From Pipra filicauda (Eukaryota > Chordata > Aves > Passeriformes > Pipridae): DNA of 64,000 nucleotides. The stretch is taken from positions 2,819,651-2,883,650 of the forward strand of contig NW_024104665.1 of the NCBI RefSeq assembly GCF_003945595.2, in the 5' to 3' direction. The notes beneath the pieces were generated by a model. That model was not told where the DNA came from. It saw only the letters and a program-made list of their open reading frames with translations, and made no database searches. Positions 13,882 to 26,700 of this stretch are shown piece after piece. Made by a program: the position numbers and the translations under genes. The stretch's first letter is position 1, and every line of letters starts with the position of its first letter.

Positions 13882-14565
13882 GAACAAAACCAAAAGCTTA
13901 TTAAACAAATTTGTTTTCTAGTAATTCACAAACTGCTTTCGAAACAAGATTTAGAACTTGAAAGAAGGAATAGATATAAATAACTGTCTTCACTGATTTA
14001 CCATCATTCACAAGGCAAAAACATGTTGGGTAACTTTGATACTGCTACAAGATCTGCACTCATTGGTTGTATAGTGTGTGTAAGATTAAAGTGGAGTGAC
14101 CTCTTCATTCTGTCTTTACACGTATTTGGTTTGTTTCCTTTCTACAAATCCCTAAAATGGTATCCAAACAAAGCATGGGACTTAAAATACAATTCTCGAA
14201 ATGAGATTTACTAGCAGTTGTACCCCTCTGCTTATTGGTAATAGTTAAAAACCAAAATAATGAGGAAAAAATTTAGAGCACCACTGCTATGTTGTTAGAA
14301 ATTGTCAGCAACAGCTAACAAAATTAAATTCAAAAAATCCTTTAAAACATGAAATACTGTTGATTATGGCTGATCTGGGACAGGAGTGGGAATACCAATA
14401 TCTGGAAGCCAGTCACACTCTTAAGAGAACATTGTTTTTCAAGATGGAAACAAACATGAGATGAATGTGTAATCACTTAAGTACTATCTAAAATCCAATA
14501 ATTTAAGCCTTTGGCCATAATAAAGTTACAAGTGTAGCATTAGACATCGTTGGAACTCCTATCTT

Positions 14566-14571
14566 TTTATT
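14566..14571 (-). terminator. ABCG5: AATAAA overlapping the ABCG5 stop codon
   Basis: The last two codons (CAA TAA) and the next base create AATAAA on the - strand. If used, it would give a transcript with almost no 3'UTR. The distal signal at 13876-13881 is the more conventional candidate. Confidence 0.4.
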
Positions 14572-14763
14572 GCCTGTCAATAATTCTCTCTCTTATTTTG
14601 AAGCTTAGAATTGCTATAATGGCAAGTACCGGTAGAAAAGCATAGAGTATTAGGAAATCGATTGTGAACCGGGACAAGGCACCAGGGAAGTTTTTGTCAA
14701 TGAACTGAATGCCTTGAGAGAAAATACATGCAGCATTATTTGCAGTGGAACTGTTGGCTCCAC
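14567..14763 (-). CDS. ABCG5: ABCG5 exon 13 (terminal coding)
   Basis: It encodes the end of the large extracellular loop ([20 protein letters not shown]), the sixth membrane span ([17 protein letters not shown]) and the tail RERIIDRQ before TAA at 14569-14567. It is one codon longer than human. The acceptor TTTGACAG lies just above 14763. Confidence 0.96.
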
Positions 14764-17700
14764 CTGTCAAAAGAAACAAATAGTTTCTTTAGTAGATAAG
14801 TCAATAAAATTAAAACTCAGACCTCATTATCTATCTCACGCATTTAATACACCAAGCCCTGATGTAATTTCAATGATTAACTATACCCACAGCAGTATTT
14901 GTCAGCACTTTGGAATAACAACAGAGAAGCCGTATGTTTCTGCAGTTAATCTATGCCACACTTTTTGAAGGGAAGAAAAAAGGGTCACTAGGAGCTCTGT
15001 CTTTTGTTTACGCCAAACAAAGATTTATGGCTTTTCAGACACATTATCTGGAAGGGCCTCAAGAAGCAAGGTGCCCCATGTGGTAGACTTAGAGGCTTCA
15101 GATGTGTTGAGTGGTTCCAAAATTCAAGAAATGGTGACTGTCTGAAGGGCACATTAAAAATGAGCTGTTTGTTAGTACTAACAAAGTCATGGATTTGTTT
15201 TCCAGCAGTTGCTATTTGTGCTCTTGTAATAGAGAGGGTAAGAGAGATTAATGGGTACAGAATATATAGCCTTGGAGAGGAGCAGAGACACCTGGCTACA
15301 AAACCCCACCTATCTTAGGATAGATCCAAAGCTGTTTTACCCCCACTAATGGATGTTAGCTACCAACACTGACAACCTGATTGATTCTAATGTTTTGCTG
15401 CTTATCTTGCTCACAACCAGCAAAGCACAGCCTGACAGCTGCTCAATGTGTACCATGGTAACATGGTACTGAAGACTCACTACTATTACTGGTATTATTC
15501 AGTACTTGAACTGAAGCCTCACTACTATTAAAAGAAACATCTGGTCAGGTGTTACCTGTCAGTATTCCCTGCACTGATGTTTGATGTTTGAATTGTGCAA
15601 TTCTGTTAATCTTCTATTTGTGTAACACTGCTCCAAAAAACTTTGCAGCCTGTTACAAACTTAATTTCCAAAATGCCCCCAAAGACAGGATAAGAGAACA
15701 GGTGAAGAAGAGAAAGATGAAGAACTGTGAAAGAATGAGAAATGGTTGAAACAAAAGAATCAAACTCTGGTCTAGCTTGCTGACGAGGCATTATAGTCTT
15801 TAGTAATTAATAAACATTTTTTAACAACTCAAAAGTTATCTTTATTTTATCAAGATACACGTATGTAGAAGGAAAATAAGCATCAACACCTCATTAAAAT
15901 TATTTATAATGGACTTCTTTTTTTGAACACTTACCACATGTGAAGTTTAAGCCATAAAATTCATTGACTATAAGAACTTCGCTGGTGTATTTTTGAAAGG
16001 TAAGAAAACTGAGTAGTTTAAAAGGTGTTGGCATTTCTTCGATGGTCCTTAAAGAAACAGAGACGTTAAACTGGCTTTTGCTAAATTCCAAGAGCCCCCA
16101 AATGAAAACAAGCTCTCATCATTGGTTGTAGCCTGTGACAGAAACAGTTCTTGTCTGTACCTGTAGGTTTTTCAAACATAAAGTCCATTTTTAGAGCTAA
16201 GTGAGAAGACAACTGTGAAGGCTGTCTCTGGCTTTGGTACAGTGTCATAACATTCAGCCCTGACATGTTTATGGACAGTCACAAATAATTCTATGGTGGT
16301 TTGCTGTTCACACTGCAATGATAAACTGAAAATGACAAGATCCAGTATAAACCTTAGTTGCCAAAATGTATTGCTTCCAAAGTAAGAAACCACCACCCCC
16401 TCCCTCCACCTTCAAAACCAAAAAACATTGAATAGCAATTCACTGGAGCAGTAATAACAAAACAAGAATGAAGCAAAAATAGTGAGAAGAAACATTTAGA
16501 AAGACCTAAAATACTTCAAGACTTTATAATTAAAAAAAAATAATTAACAGAATAAAACCCAGCAACCCAAGTCTCAATGCTATTTTTAACATACTTCACT
16601 GCCTATGAAGATTAATCAAAAATATTAATTAGCATTGTCTCTACTGTAAAATAAGGTTAAAAACCATTTTAATGCTTTTAAAAGTTATCATTAAGGCATT
16701 AGACTATGGTAGCAGGAATAACTGTCTTGTCACTGTAAACGTACAACTTCCTGAAATTAGGCAGGGACCAAAAAAATAGACATTAACCTAGCTTTATTTG
16801 ATAAGTATTAGCTGGGATCTACTTTGAAGAGACAAAGCATTATCAACATTGTGAAGACTCATACGGTTTTCTTGAGGACAACTTGACATCATTGGGCTTT
16901 CTTCATTTTCACTGGGAGGGACTCAGGTGAGCATCTCCTACTTGCTCACATATAAAGAAAACTTCATTTGACAATTACACATTTACTTTGGTTAAGTTCC
17001 TCAAAAAAAACCCAGCAATTTCACTATTGACAATTACAAGGGGAAAACTGTTCAAACTTCATGCAATTACAGTGCAAAACCATTTATTTGCACAGTAATA
17101 GAGCAAGTGGATCACAAATTTCCCACATATTTACTATACTACTTTTTTATTTATTATTTTCATTTAGTTCAATCTGCACAGGTAGAAAAAGTGACTGAAA
17201 AAATTACAGGCTAAACTGGAGAATAACACTAGTAAGATAGTTGAGAACAACTGCTTTTTTAAACCATCATTATCAATGTTTAGTGCCTGATAAGTTTCAG
17301 CAGTTACTAAAAGCTGTATGAATGTTTTTTTTTGGTAGGCTGCTTTAATGAGGACAGCATTTCACATCATAATGTCAGCTTCAGTGAAAGAATTCATGTG
17401 AGCTTATAGATATTAATTGCTCCATTTTATCTTCAATTTATTTGCAAAAAGTGGGGGAAATCTTCAATATCTTTGTTGATATCTAGAGATATTAAGTGTC
17501 TGGTTTCTGTATCTATTACAAGGTCTAACAAGATTAGGTAGTTCTACCTCTGAAGGAGCACAGTTGCACTTGCTTTCCATTACTACCTGTGCATTATTGG
17601 ACTTCTGCAATACAGAATGTTCAGAAAACTCTTCTTTAGGTAGTTCATTTTAACACTAACACTATAACAAAATAAGTTTTTTCTTACCTTACTAGTCCTG

Positions 17701-20700
17701 TTCCCACTATCACACCAGCTGAATTAAGTAGCACCACTCCACTTTGGACTATATTTGGGTTTTGAACCATGCCAAGTATAACTAGTGTTAGTAGCTCACC
17801 AATTATATGAGACGCTAGAACAGCAGCAAAGAAAATTCCAAATCTGGAAGCATCAGGATACAACCCTATAGTCCTGTACAAAAATGAGCAAAAGAACATT
17901 TAAAAACCAAGGTTTGTGTACTAAACTTCGAAAATTTAGTATTTTTGTCTCTGTTTTGGTTTTTTTTGCAGTTACAGCTCCTTAAGTGAACAGTTTATGC
18001 CTTAACTCTTAATGTGTTGTTTGGAATCTTAACATAAGGACATGCACTTAATATTGTGATGTAAGTGCAGATATATTAGGTTTCCTCCAACTAGATTAAA
18101 GAGGGTTATGAAAAGACAACTGTTGTAGAAACTCATGTTGTTTCAAGACAACCACCATGGCTTTTACAATTCCTTAAATTAACATCCTTCTCCTTTTAGA
18201 GTCTTTGCAATGAGTTATTCATGTAAGTCACATAGTTAAAGAGCATTTTTATGCAGATAATTAACAGATGGGATTTTGCACTTCTGATACTGTGCACGCA
18301 AATGTAAATACAGATATAGTCAATTAAAAGGAAGGCTAATTAATTTGCTACCCATGTAATTCATATAATTGCAATTTCCTCCATACTTCTGTACTCTTTA
18401 ATAGAACATGCTGTTTCCAGCTTTTCCCTGTCTAAGCAAAGGGAAAGAGTCCTCTCAATCTGTACTAAGGATTAAAAAGTTAAAAAAGGCCAGTAATTGC
18501 TTGGTAAGCTCAATTCAGCCTTATAGTGTATATGACAGATGACAAAACCTTTTATTACACGGTAACATAATACTCTTTTTCCAAAATATGTCATACCAAA
18601 ATTGCCTTACACAAGGTGCAGACTGCATGCTTTGCTTAGCTAACAAGCAGCAATTCCACATTTAATTTTCTTTTCCTGTTGCTCAATGCAAGGCCCTGTA
18701 ACTTTTTTTTCATCCACCATGTTTGAATACGGTCTTAAAATAGAAGCATTAATTTTCTCCCAGGCTTTTCTGTAGTGTTTGTCGTAACACCAGAATAACT
18801 TATAAACAGATAGATGAACATTAACTCTTCAAGTATTAAACACTCAACTAGCTAGCAGGTATTTAACAACCTTTAAGCACAGATTGATGCAGAAGAAACA
18901 GCTTTCCAAGTCCCAGTGTAAAAGTATCACCTTCTCTGAGATGCTTTAATACTTTACACAGAGCTATGTAGATACAGACTAGTAAATCTGGGGTATGGAT
19001 AGAACAGAAGAAAGCCTAAGAGAGAATAAAAAAAGCCAGCTCAAAGACAGAATATTACAGTAATAGAATAGTAGCATGATGTGAACTGTCAGAACATTTC
19101 CCAGAAGTATCTTTAGCTAGGAAAATCTGCATACACACAGTACATTCACTTGATTGTAAAAGAGGCTCTATCTGATCTTGGCCAGACCTGCCTTGTGTCT
19201 GATCAGGTAAGAGTTTGGGTCTGTCTGACCCAACTGTGTGACCCTACAAAAACAAACTCCGTGAGAAATGACTCGTAGGAACACATGCCGGAGGCTGTTA
19301 AAGCCTCTCAAAAAGTTAGTCCACCCAGGAAAGTTTAGTCCTGCACAGATACAACTGTCAAAATTTCACAGAGAAACTGCTTGCCCTAAGAGGTCTAAGA
19401 GCACTGTGAAATCACTTTGACACATCACCAATGGCTTCCAAATAACCACAACATATGAAACATGTGGAGGCTAATATCTGCAAATATTATCCATTAACTG
19501 GAACCCCACTATTTATTGTTGGTTGTGTTTGAGGCTGCCAAAGCACAAGGGCAAAGTCTCTGCCCATAAGAATTTCCTGTTTGTTAAGGAGTGAGCATGT
19601 CACTGAGCCTGAAAAGGTGCTTCCTAAATGGCTGTTTTCTCAGCCACCAGCTCACTAGCAGTCACAAACAGAAGGTTAGCACAGCACTTGGCAGGAGGAA
19701 GAGTAATTTCTGCTTGTTTGTGAAAAAAGACTTCTCAGGGAGCCCTGCCTGAAGCAGGCAGCACTGACAGCTTGCAGAAATAAAAGCCCAGGTAGCCAAA
19801 GGGACAAAAGGAAAGGTGGCTAACTTTAATAGTAATACCAAACTATGAAAAAACCCTACCCATACATGCAAGTTCTCACATCTGGAGGAGCACAAATCTT
19901 CCTCTCAGGGCTTTTGTCTTTCCCTCTAGGAGCTGACAGTTATTGAGATCCCAAATGGAAAGGATTAGGTAAATGCTGAGTGAGCACTTTCCCTCATTAC
20001 CTACTACAGATCAGAAGGAAGACAAGAATAGTCTTTTTTTTTTCCTGAGTTTTAATATATGGGGGTGGGGGGGAAAGCTATTGTAAAATTCCCATGGCAG
20101 ACTAGGTCCCTGTGCAGAAGTTCTGATTCAGTAGTCCAAGTGATTTGGTGCAGTTGTACTCCATCCATTTTCAAATTGCCTAAGGGTGTCTTATAGCAGA
20201 GGAAGAGCACTAACATGCACAGCTACAGCACAACAGCTCCTGCACTTCAGTTCCTTTACAGGGGTCTATCCACTTACCATTTTCCAACAGCTAACCAGAG
20301 AACATGCATCCATGTTTTCAAACAAGGACTGCTCAACATTTTTATATATTTTACTATAGACTGCCATGTGATTGCAACTGTCCCAGGAAAACAAACTTTA
20401 GTGCACTCCCCTTTCATAATTAGAAAAGAAAAATATTGGAGGGCAGAAATTGGTCTTTAGTACTTCGCTATTTGGTTACAGGTGAGAAATCGATGGAACA
20501 GAAGTGAAGAAGAGCAGACCTATATGATAGAAAAGGCAACAAGCAGATGAACCATCTCATCACCCCATTCTGAGGGTGATACTACTTCACAATGATGCAA
20601 TGAAATTAACGTACCGGGGGAAAAAGGGAAGCTTTATAATCAAACACTTGTTCCCACTTATCAGAAAACCGAGATGCCTTTTTCTGAAGGGTGTAAGAGA

Positions 20701-23700
20701 AGGATCCAGATTTTATCACTTTCATATGCTGTAGCTAAACCGCATATATCCCAGGAAATATGAAGTTTTGTTACTGTCACCTATGGTTGACTTTCTCACT
20801 TCTTTTTTTTCCTTTTATTTCCTATTTTTCTAAATGTGATGTAAAATGACACTTCCTGCTTTCACTATGACACAAGAATGATAACTGTCCCAGGTCCATT
20901 AAAACTTTCCAAGTTGCCTAGAGAACTGGTAACTTACTTACTCTGAAAGTGTTTTTAACTCTGCCTGAAAGAGCAGAGCTAAATTTGTGTCATTTTTCCT
21001 TAAGTTTTCTCTGTAATCATTCTGAGAGACAATAGCAGGAAGCCATGCCAGGAGGCCTGTTGCTGACGTGGTAATTGAAACTGGTAACAAAAAGAAAATG
21101 ACAATCCAACAGACGGTAGAGGTGCTTACCAGTATATAAAGACGCTGAAAATTGCCACGCTGATAACACTGAAGGGCAGGAAATGTACTATATAAGCTAA
21201 AAGCATTTGCCACTTCTTATACAAGCCATCTTTGCTTTCTTGGTCGCTGATAGCACGTAAAGGTGTGACTGGATTAAATATACAAGAAATAAATTAAATT
21301 ACCATGAAATAGAAAGAACAAGACTTGTTGCTAGTAAAAATGACCCGAAGCACAGAGACAAGCTCGAGAATATATCAGAAACGTTCAGCCTCAACCACTC
21401 TGATCACTTTTTCCCCACTATAAATGCCAAACGTGCTCCCTTCACATTGTAAACATTGGTAAGCCTAATGAAAGAGGCCTAACTTGGCAGCATGCAGGAC
21501 AGCCTTATCTTTTTTGCACATACAAGTTAAAGACATGAGAAATCCCATTGTCAGTGGATAATTCATCAAGGTACTCTGATTTCAAGGTGATGACAGCAGT
21601 GTATGTTCCCTATGTGAGTAGAGCAATTTTTAGGGCTGTAAATAGAAACTACTGTTGCTCTCAGTATGGCAGTTGTAAGAGAAACACCCTCTAAAAAAGT
21701 GTAATCATCACATAATGCTCATAAACCCTATTATGGTTAATTGTTGTCAAAGCAGTTTTGTACTTGAATCCTTTCCATGTGTTTGGTTTTGATCTCACTT
21801 AGGATGTTAACTAGACGAAGACTTTGTCCTGCCTTTATAATGCTACACACAGGCAAATTAAGGTCTTTTGCACAATTTAGAATAAACCTTCCATGCACAG
21901 GCCAGCTGTAAAAGGGAGAGGCAGGGACCAAGGCATATTCCTTTGAATTCCATTGAATTTTGTGCTTCTCTATCAGCTCTGACATTGCCTAAAACCGTAA
22001 CGATCCTTTTAACTACTATCTTCAAAAAAAAAAATGTTTTCCTATTTATGAGATGGTGGCAGCAGTACCTGCTGCTGCACATAACACAGGACAGAAACTC
22101 ACAAAGGGCAACAGCATTGAGCATCCCTGTGTAGGGCGGGGCACTCACGCACTGGTAGACAAGCCCCACGCGGTCCTGCACAGCTCCTTTTACCAGGTCA
22201 TTCTTCAGTCTAAGAAGGAAAAAGGCTATAAACAAGCCAAACAACAGATTCTGGAGGAGACGCATGATGATGCCTGTCTTGTCTCTGGAGAAGTTTCTTG
22301 TCGTCCTCCTGACAGTGAAACAAAACAGCAACAATATACTTGTTAGCTACGACTGACCACATGTTGGTAGGGTATTTAGCTTGGAAAAAATGTTATACAG
22401 ACAGTGCCCACAAAAAGTTAATACATTAAAAAAGACAGGGACAAGTATAGTGGGAGATGAAAACAACCAAGAAAGTGCATTTATATATGGGGCAGGGGGG
22501 AACTGTGGATGGGACTGAAAGATTAGTAGAAAAGAAAAAAAAATTCTTCAAAAAAAGGGGAAAAAAAGTCTTACCGTAAAAGAACCCATATTTTGTAAAA
22601 GGTACTGGGTGAGTCTTTATTTTTAAGTGGTATTGGTGGCAGGTCTTTCATATACTTTGTTTTTTCAATGGCTGTCAGTACTTTGCTGAAAATCTCCGAG
22701 TTTTTGTAAGATGATACAATTTCCTGAACCCTACTGTAGGTTTCAAGTTCACGTTCCTTGCTTCGGGTGTCCACAGATGTCAGATCCACTGTAAATTTAC
22801 AAAGCTTTTACTACATATACACATCACTTTCCCCTCCTACCTCTCTCCCCCTGCAACCAATTTATCTTTGCCTCCATCCTAAAAGCTGCAAAGAAGAAAA
22901 GATCCATTGAAAGTATTCAAGGTTTCTTTTACTCCTCCCTTCTGTTAGGTGCAGCACGAATGAATTACTGTGCAGCCACAACAAATCTGTGTTTCGTGGC
23001 CTCTGTAGGACCCTGCAGTTCAAGGCCTTGATCTGGAAATGCAAGGCCTGAGTGTTGTGCTGGTCAGACCTTTAGCCTTCTCCCTGCAGAGCACAAAGCT
23101 GTAACTGCATTGTTGGGCTTCACCTACCTCCTTTGCAGACATGCTTGTCTTTTAATATGAAGTTAGAGGATGTTCAGCAGGCAAAATTCCCCAAGCAGGC
23201 TCAGCCCAAGCTGAAGGAAATATTACTGACTGCCACGGAACTTAGGAAAGGTAGATACTTCACAGAGTTAATGTTCCTTTCTAAGAAATCCACCTAAACA
23301 TATTCCTAACACCAGTAATTCTTTCATTGGCAGATGGGAACTTTGTGTGTTCTATGTTCACAAATGCAGATTCAGCAATTGTGCTAAAATGCCTTAGAAA
23401 TTTCCCTTTTCCCTAATAGCAATGAATTAGCTAAGGTTACAGAAACTGGATTGTTGTTCTCAGGAATATTTGTTCTTACAGAATTTTAAATTACTCTTCT
23501 ACATCTGGTAAGATATCTTCATTGTTTATTTATTCTTAAGGTTTCTCTCATCCTTAGATTTCAGTGTTGCAATGTTTGTTCAACTTGAAAATACAAATTC
23601 AACAAGAGAAAAGGAGACCTTGTCCAAGATTCTTGATCTGTTCTCAAAACCTGAACTAAGCTTATTAACAGTTCCCTGGTGTTCTGAAAGCTGGAATTCA

Positions 23701-26700
23701 TCAGAATTGTCTTCAATGGTAAACTTATCCAAAATGAAGTCTTCACTTTTGCAAATATGAACATCTGAAACACACAAACACTTTTTAAAATTTGGCCAGT
23801 GTGACTTGTTGGAAGTGACGCAGGAAATAAATGGCAACCAGGTGTGCTTTAAAAGAATTATAGCACTGACAACTAACTAGACCAAATAGCTATTGTCTAC
23901 CACACATTAGTATTTTTTTTAATAAATACATGTGATAGTTCAATAATATAATCCACACTCAATACATAGGATATATTTTCCTCTGCTGGTGTAAATTATA
24001 TGAGAATCTGTCCCTTCATTCACATCAAATTGCACAAAAAATATAAACTACCAATTTTCCAAAGACTAAATATTCTGATGATTCTTTGCTCTAAACTGTA
24101 TTTTTTCCCTTTCTTGTCAAATTCAAAGGTTGACATTCGAAGAATGCAGTACTCTCTTCACCAAGCTTTTTTAAAAGTGGGTCTAAATCTCAAATCATCT
24201 ATGCTTTTCAAGACTATTCAAATTCATGAAGGCAAAATTATCCTCACTGTCATATCAGTATTTTCAGCTTCATCCCATTTAGCTTTATGTCAACAACCAT
24301 CCTCTCTTCTCACTGAGTTTAGGATGCCATCTAGACAACAGGAAAACACTACCTCCTCTGAATGCAGCTTTTTGAATTGGTCAAATTCCCTTGTTAGTGC
24401 TCAGCTGGTACTGGTGCTAATTAGCTTTAGCAAGAGAGTTATATACATGTATGTATATGTGTACACATAAATGCACACAACACGAACACATTCACATTCT
24501 CTTCAAATGTGTACCTGTGTGGAGCAAGCACAGGGACGTCCTGCAGCAAAACCAAGCCTCATTTCCAAAGTCTCAAACTGACCCTTTTTTCATCCTGAAT
24601 TGGTAAAACAGTACTCTTCAGCTTGTGCCAGCAGCTTGCTATCATCAACTCCTGACGCATCCATATGCTCTGTTCCAGTAGTTCACCCTGGTATTAGCAA
24701 CTCCCCAAACTTTGGGAAACCTCAAACTCAGAATCCCTGGAAACTGATACCTCAAGTCATCCCATATTTATTCTACATCCTTTCCTCCAGGCAACAACTG
24801 TTTCCTATTGCTTGGCATCACAGAGTCCATAAGAGCATGGGACTTCCCACAGTTTTGGGATCAAACTCTTTTTCCAACATCCAGTGAACAGCCATAGAGA
24901 AATGCCATCAGGAATCCACAGGTTTCAGAAGTTGAGATTCCTTTTCTATTGGTAGTTTACTCCTTTCTGCTGTATTTCAGGCCTACTGCAAACTTGGCCA
25001 TTTTATGGAGTCAGCGTAGCCCTCTCTCTGAGCTGAATATAATTACAGAGTTGGGGAAGAATTCAAACACATTTCTACCTCTGGAAAAACTTTAATTTGG
25101 TGAATAAAACAAATTGTTTTACTAAAACAACTTAGACAAACTTACCATAGTAGTCAAAAGGATTTGATTGTTCAGGACAAGAATAGCCACAGTCACTAAA
25201 AAATGTGATCATTTCCATAGGGTTCCCACAGAAAACCATTTCTCCAAAGCTCATGATGGCTATTTTGTCAAATAACTGTCAGAGACAAATTAATATATTA
25301 GCAATAAGTACTGAGAAATGCATTAATTCTTGAGTACAGCTACTGTCTTGGTAATAGAAATGCTTTGTCAGGAAAAATAATTCTGACACATTCAAACTTC
25401 TTAGTATATTTCCCTCAAAGGAAGTTTGTCCTTTCTTTCAACTTCTTTCGACAGTTATGTAAAATGACACATCTTTAAGCTTGTAAAACTAGTGCTTCTC
25501 AAATCTGTCAGCAACAGCAGCACACAGAGGTAATCCACAAACAGAAATAGGTGTTGGGGCTTTATGACTTCACTTCTAATGCACTTTCACTTACTGATGA
25601 CCTCCTTTGGCGCTTAATAGCCCCAGTCTGTAAAAACCCCAAATTGTTGGCGAGATTATCCTGAAGTGCTTCAGGACTTCAACAGCACTGCTCTTTGGAT
25701 GTACATTTGCCAGAGCAAGGCTCCCACCAGCTATGATCAATCCATATTCTCAAGGCACCAGGACTGCTTTCAGTCCAGAAAAGCACGGTTGCTCCCCTCT
25801 GGCTCCACAACCACTTCCATTCAGTCAGCCAGGGAAGAGGTTTCTTGCATTCACATGGAGGTGGTGGATGTGTCAGAAGAGCAAAGCAAGAAACAGTAAT
25901 GGGAAGGGAGAAACACTCTCCACAGCACAAGCCCTGCAAGGCAGGCCAGCCCCACCACATGACCAAGGTTTACCCACACCCCTTGACATGGCTTCTCCCA
26001 GTGGTTTTGATTTGGGTAGTTGTATAACACAAAGGTTAGGCACACAGTTAGTGTGCATACTGTTTTCACAGGGCAATATGTGTCCCAAAGTGCCCCGTGA
26101 CTGGTCGAAGGCCAGAGTTGTAAAGTTCAAGACAAGCCTGTATTTATGAAAGGGGAAGGAGGAGACCCTGTGGAGGCAACTATACTGGATCTTGTACTTC
26201 TGTCCTGAAAAGAACCTAGGTATTAAAAAAAAAGTCAGTAGATATTGTTTACCCTGAAGAGTTCTGAGCGAGGCTGATGAATTGTAAGAATCACAATCCT
26301 GCCTCTGTGTGCAAGCTCTGAGAGAAGCAAGACCAGCTGGTTTGCAGTCAGGCAGTCCAGCCCTGTCGTTGGCTCATCAAGTAGCATAACCTCTGTCAAA
26401 TGACAAGGAATAGCTTTAAAATTCAGGTAAATGAGGAGAAAGTCCTACAGCTTCTGCCTTTAAAAGAAGCAAATAATATAGAAATTACTTTACATGTGAA
26501 GTTCCACACGTAAAGCAGAGTATGCATAGATCACCATGATGTGATCTTTAAGTTAGTTCCAGTGGTTCAGTTACAATGACCAGGAATGAGGACATAAAAA
26601 AACTACTGCAGGATCGAAGCATAATCAATTTTTTCTAAATTCAGGTAAAATCTGAAAATTACCAAAATAGAATTGATGTATACATCTGCTTCTAAGAACA

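Noticed and set aside
25666..26149. Cluster of overlapping open frames on both strands in ABCG5 intron 6
   Set aside because: Several mutually exclusive frames over one GC-richer stretch indicate low stop density, not genes.
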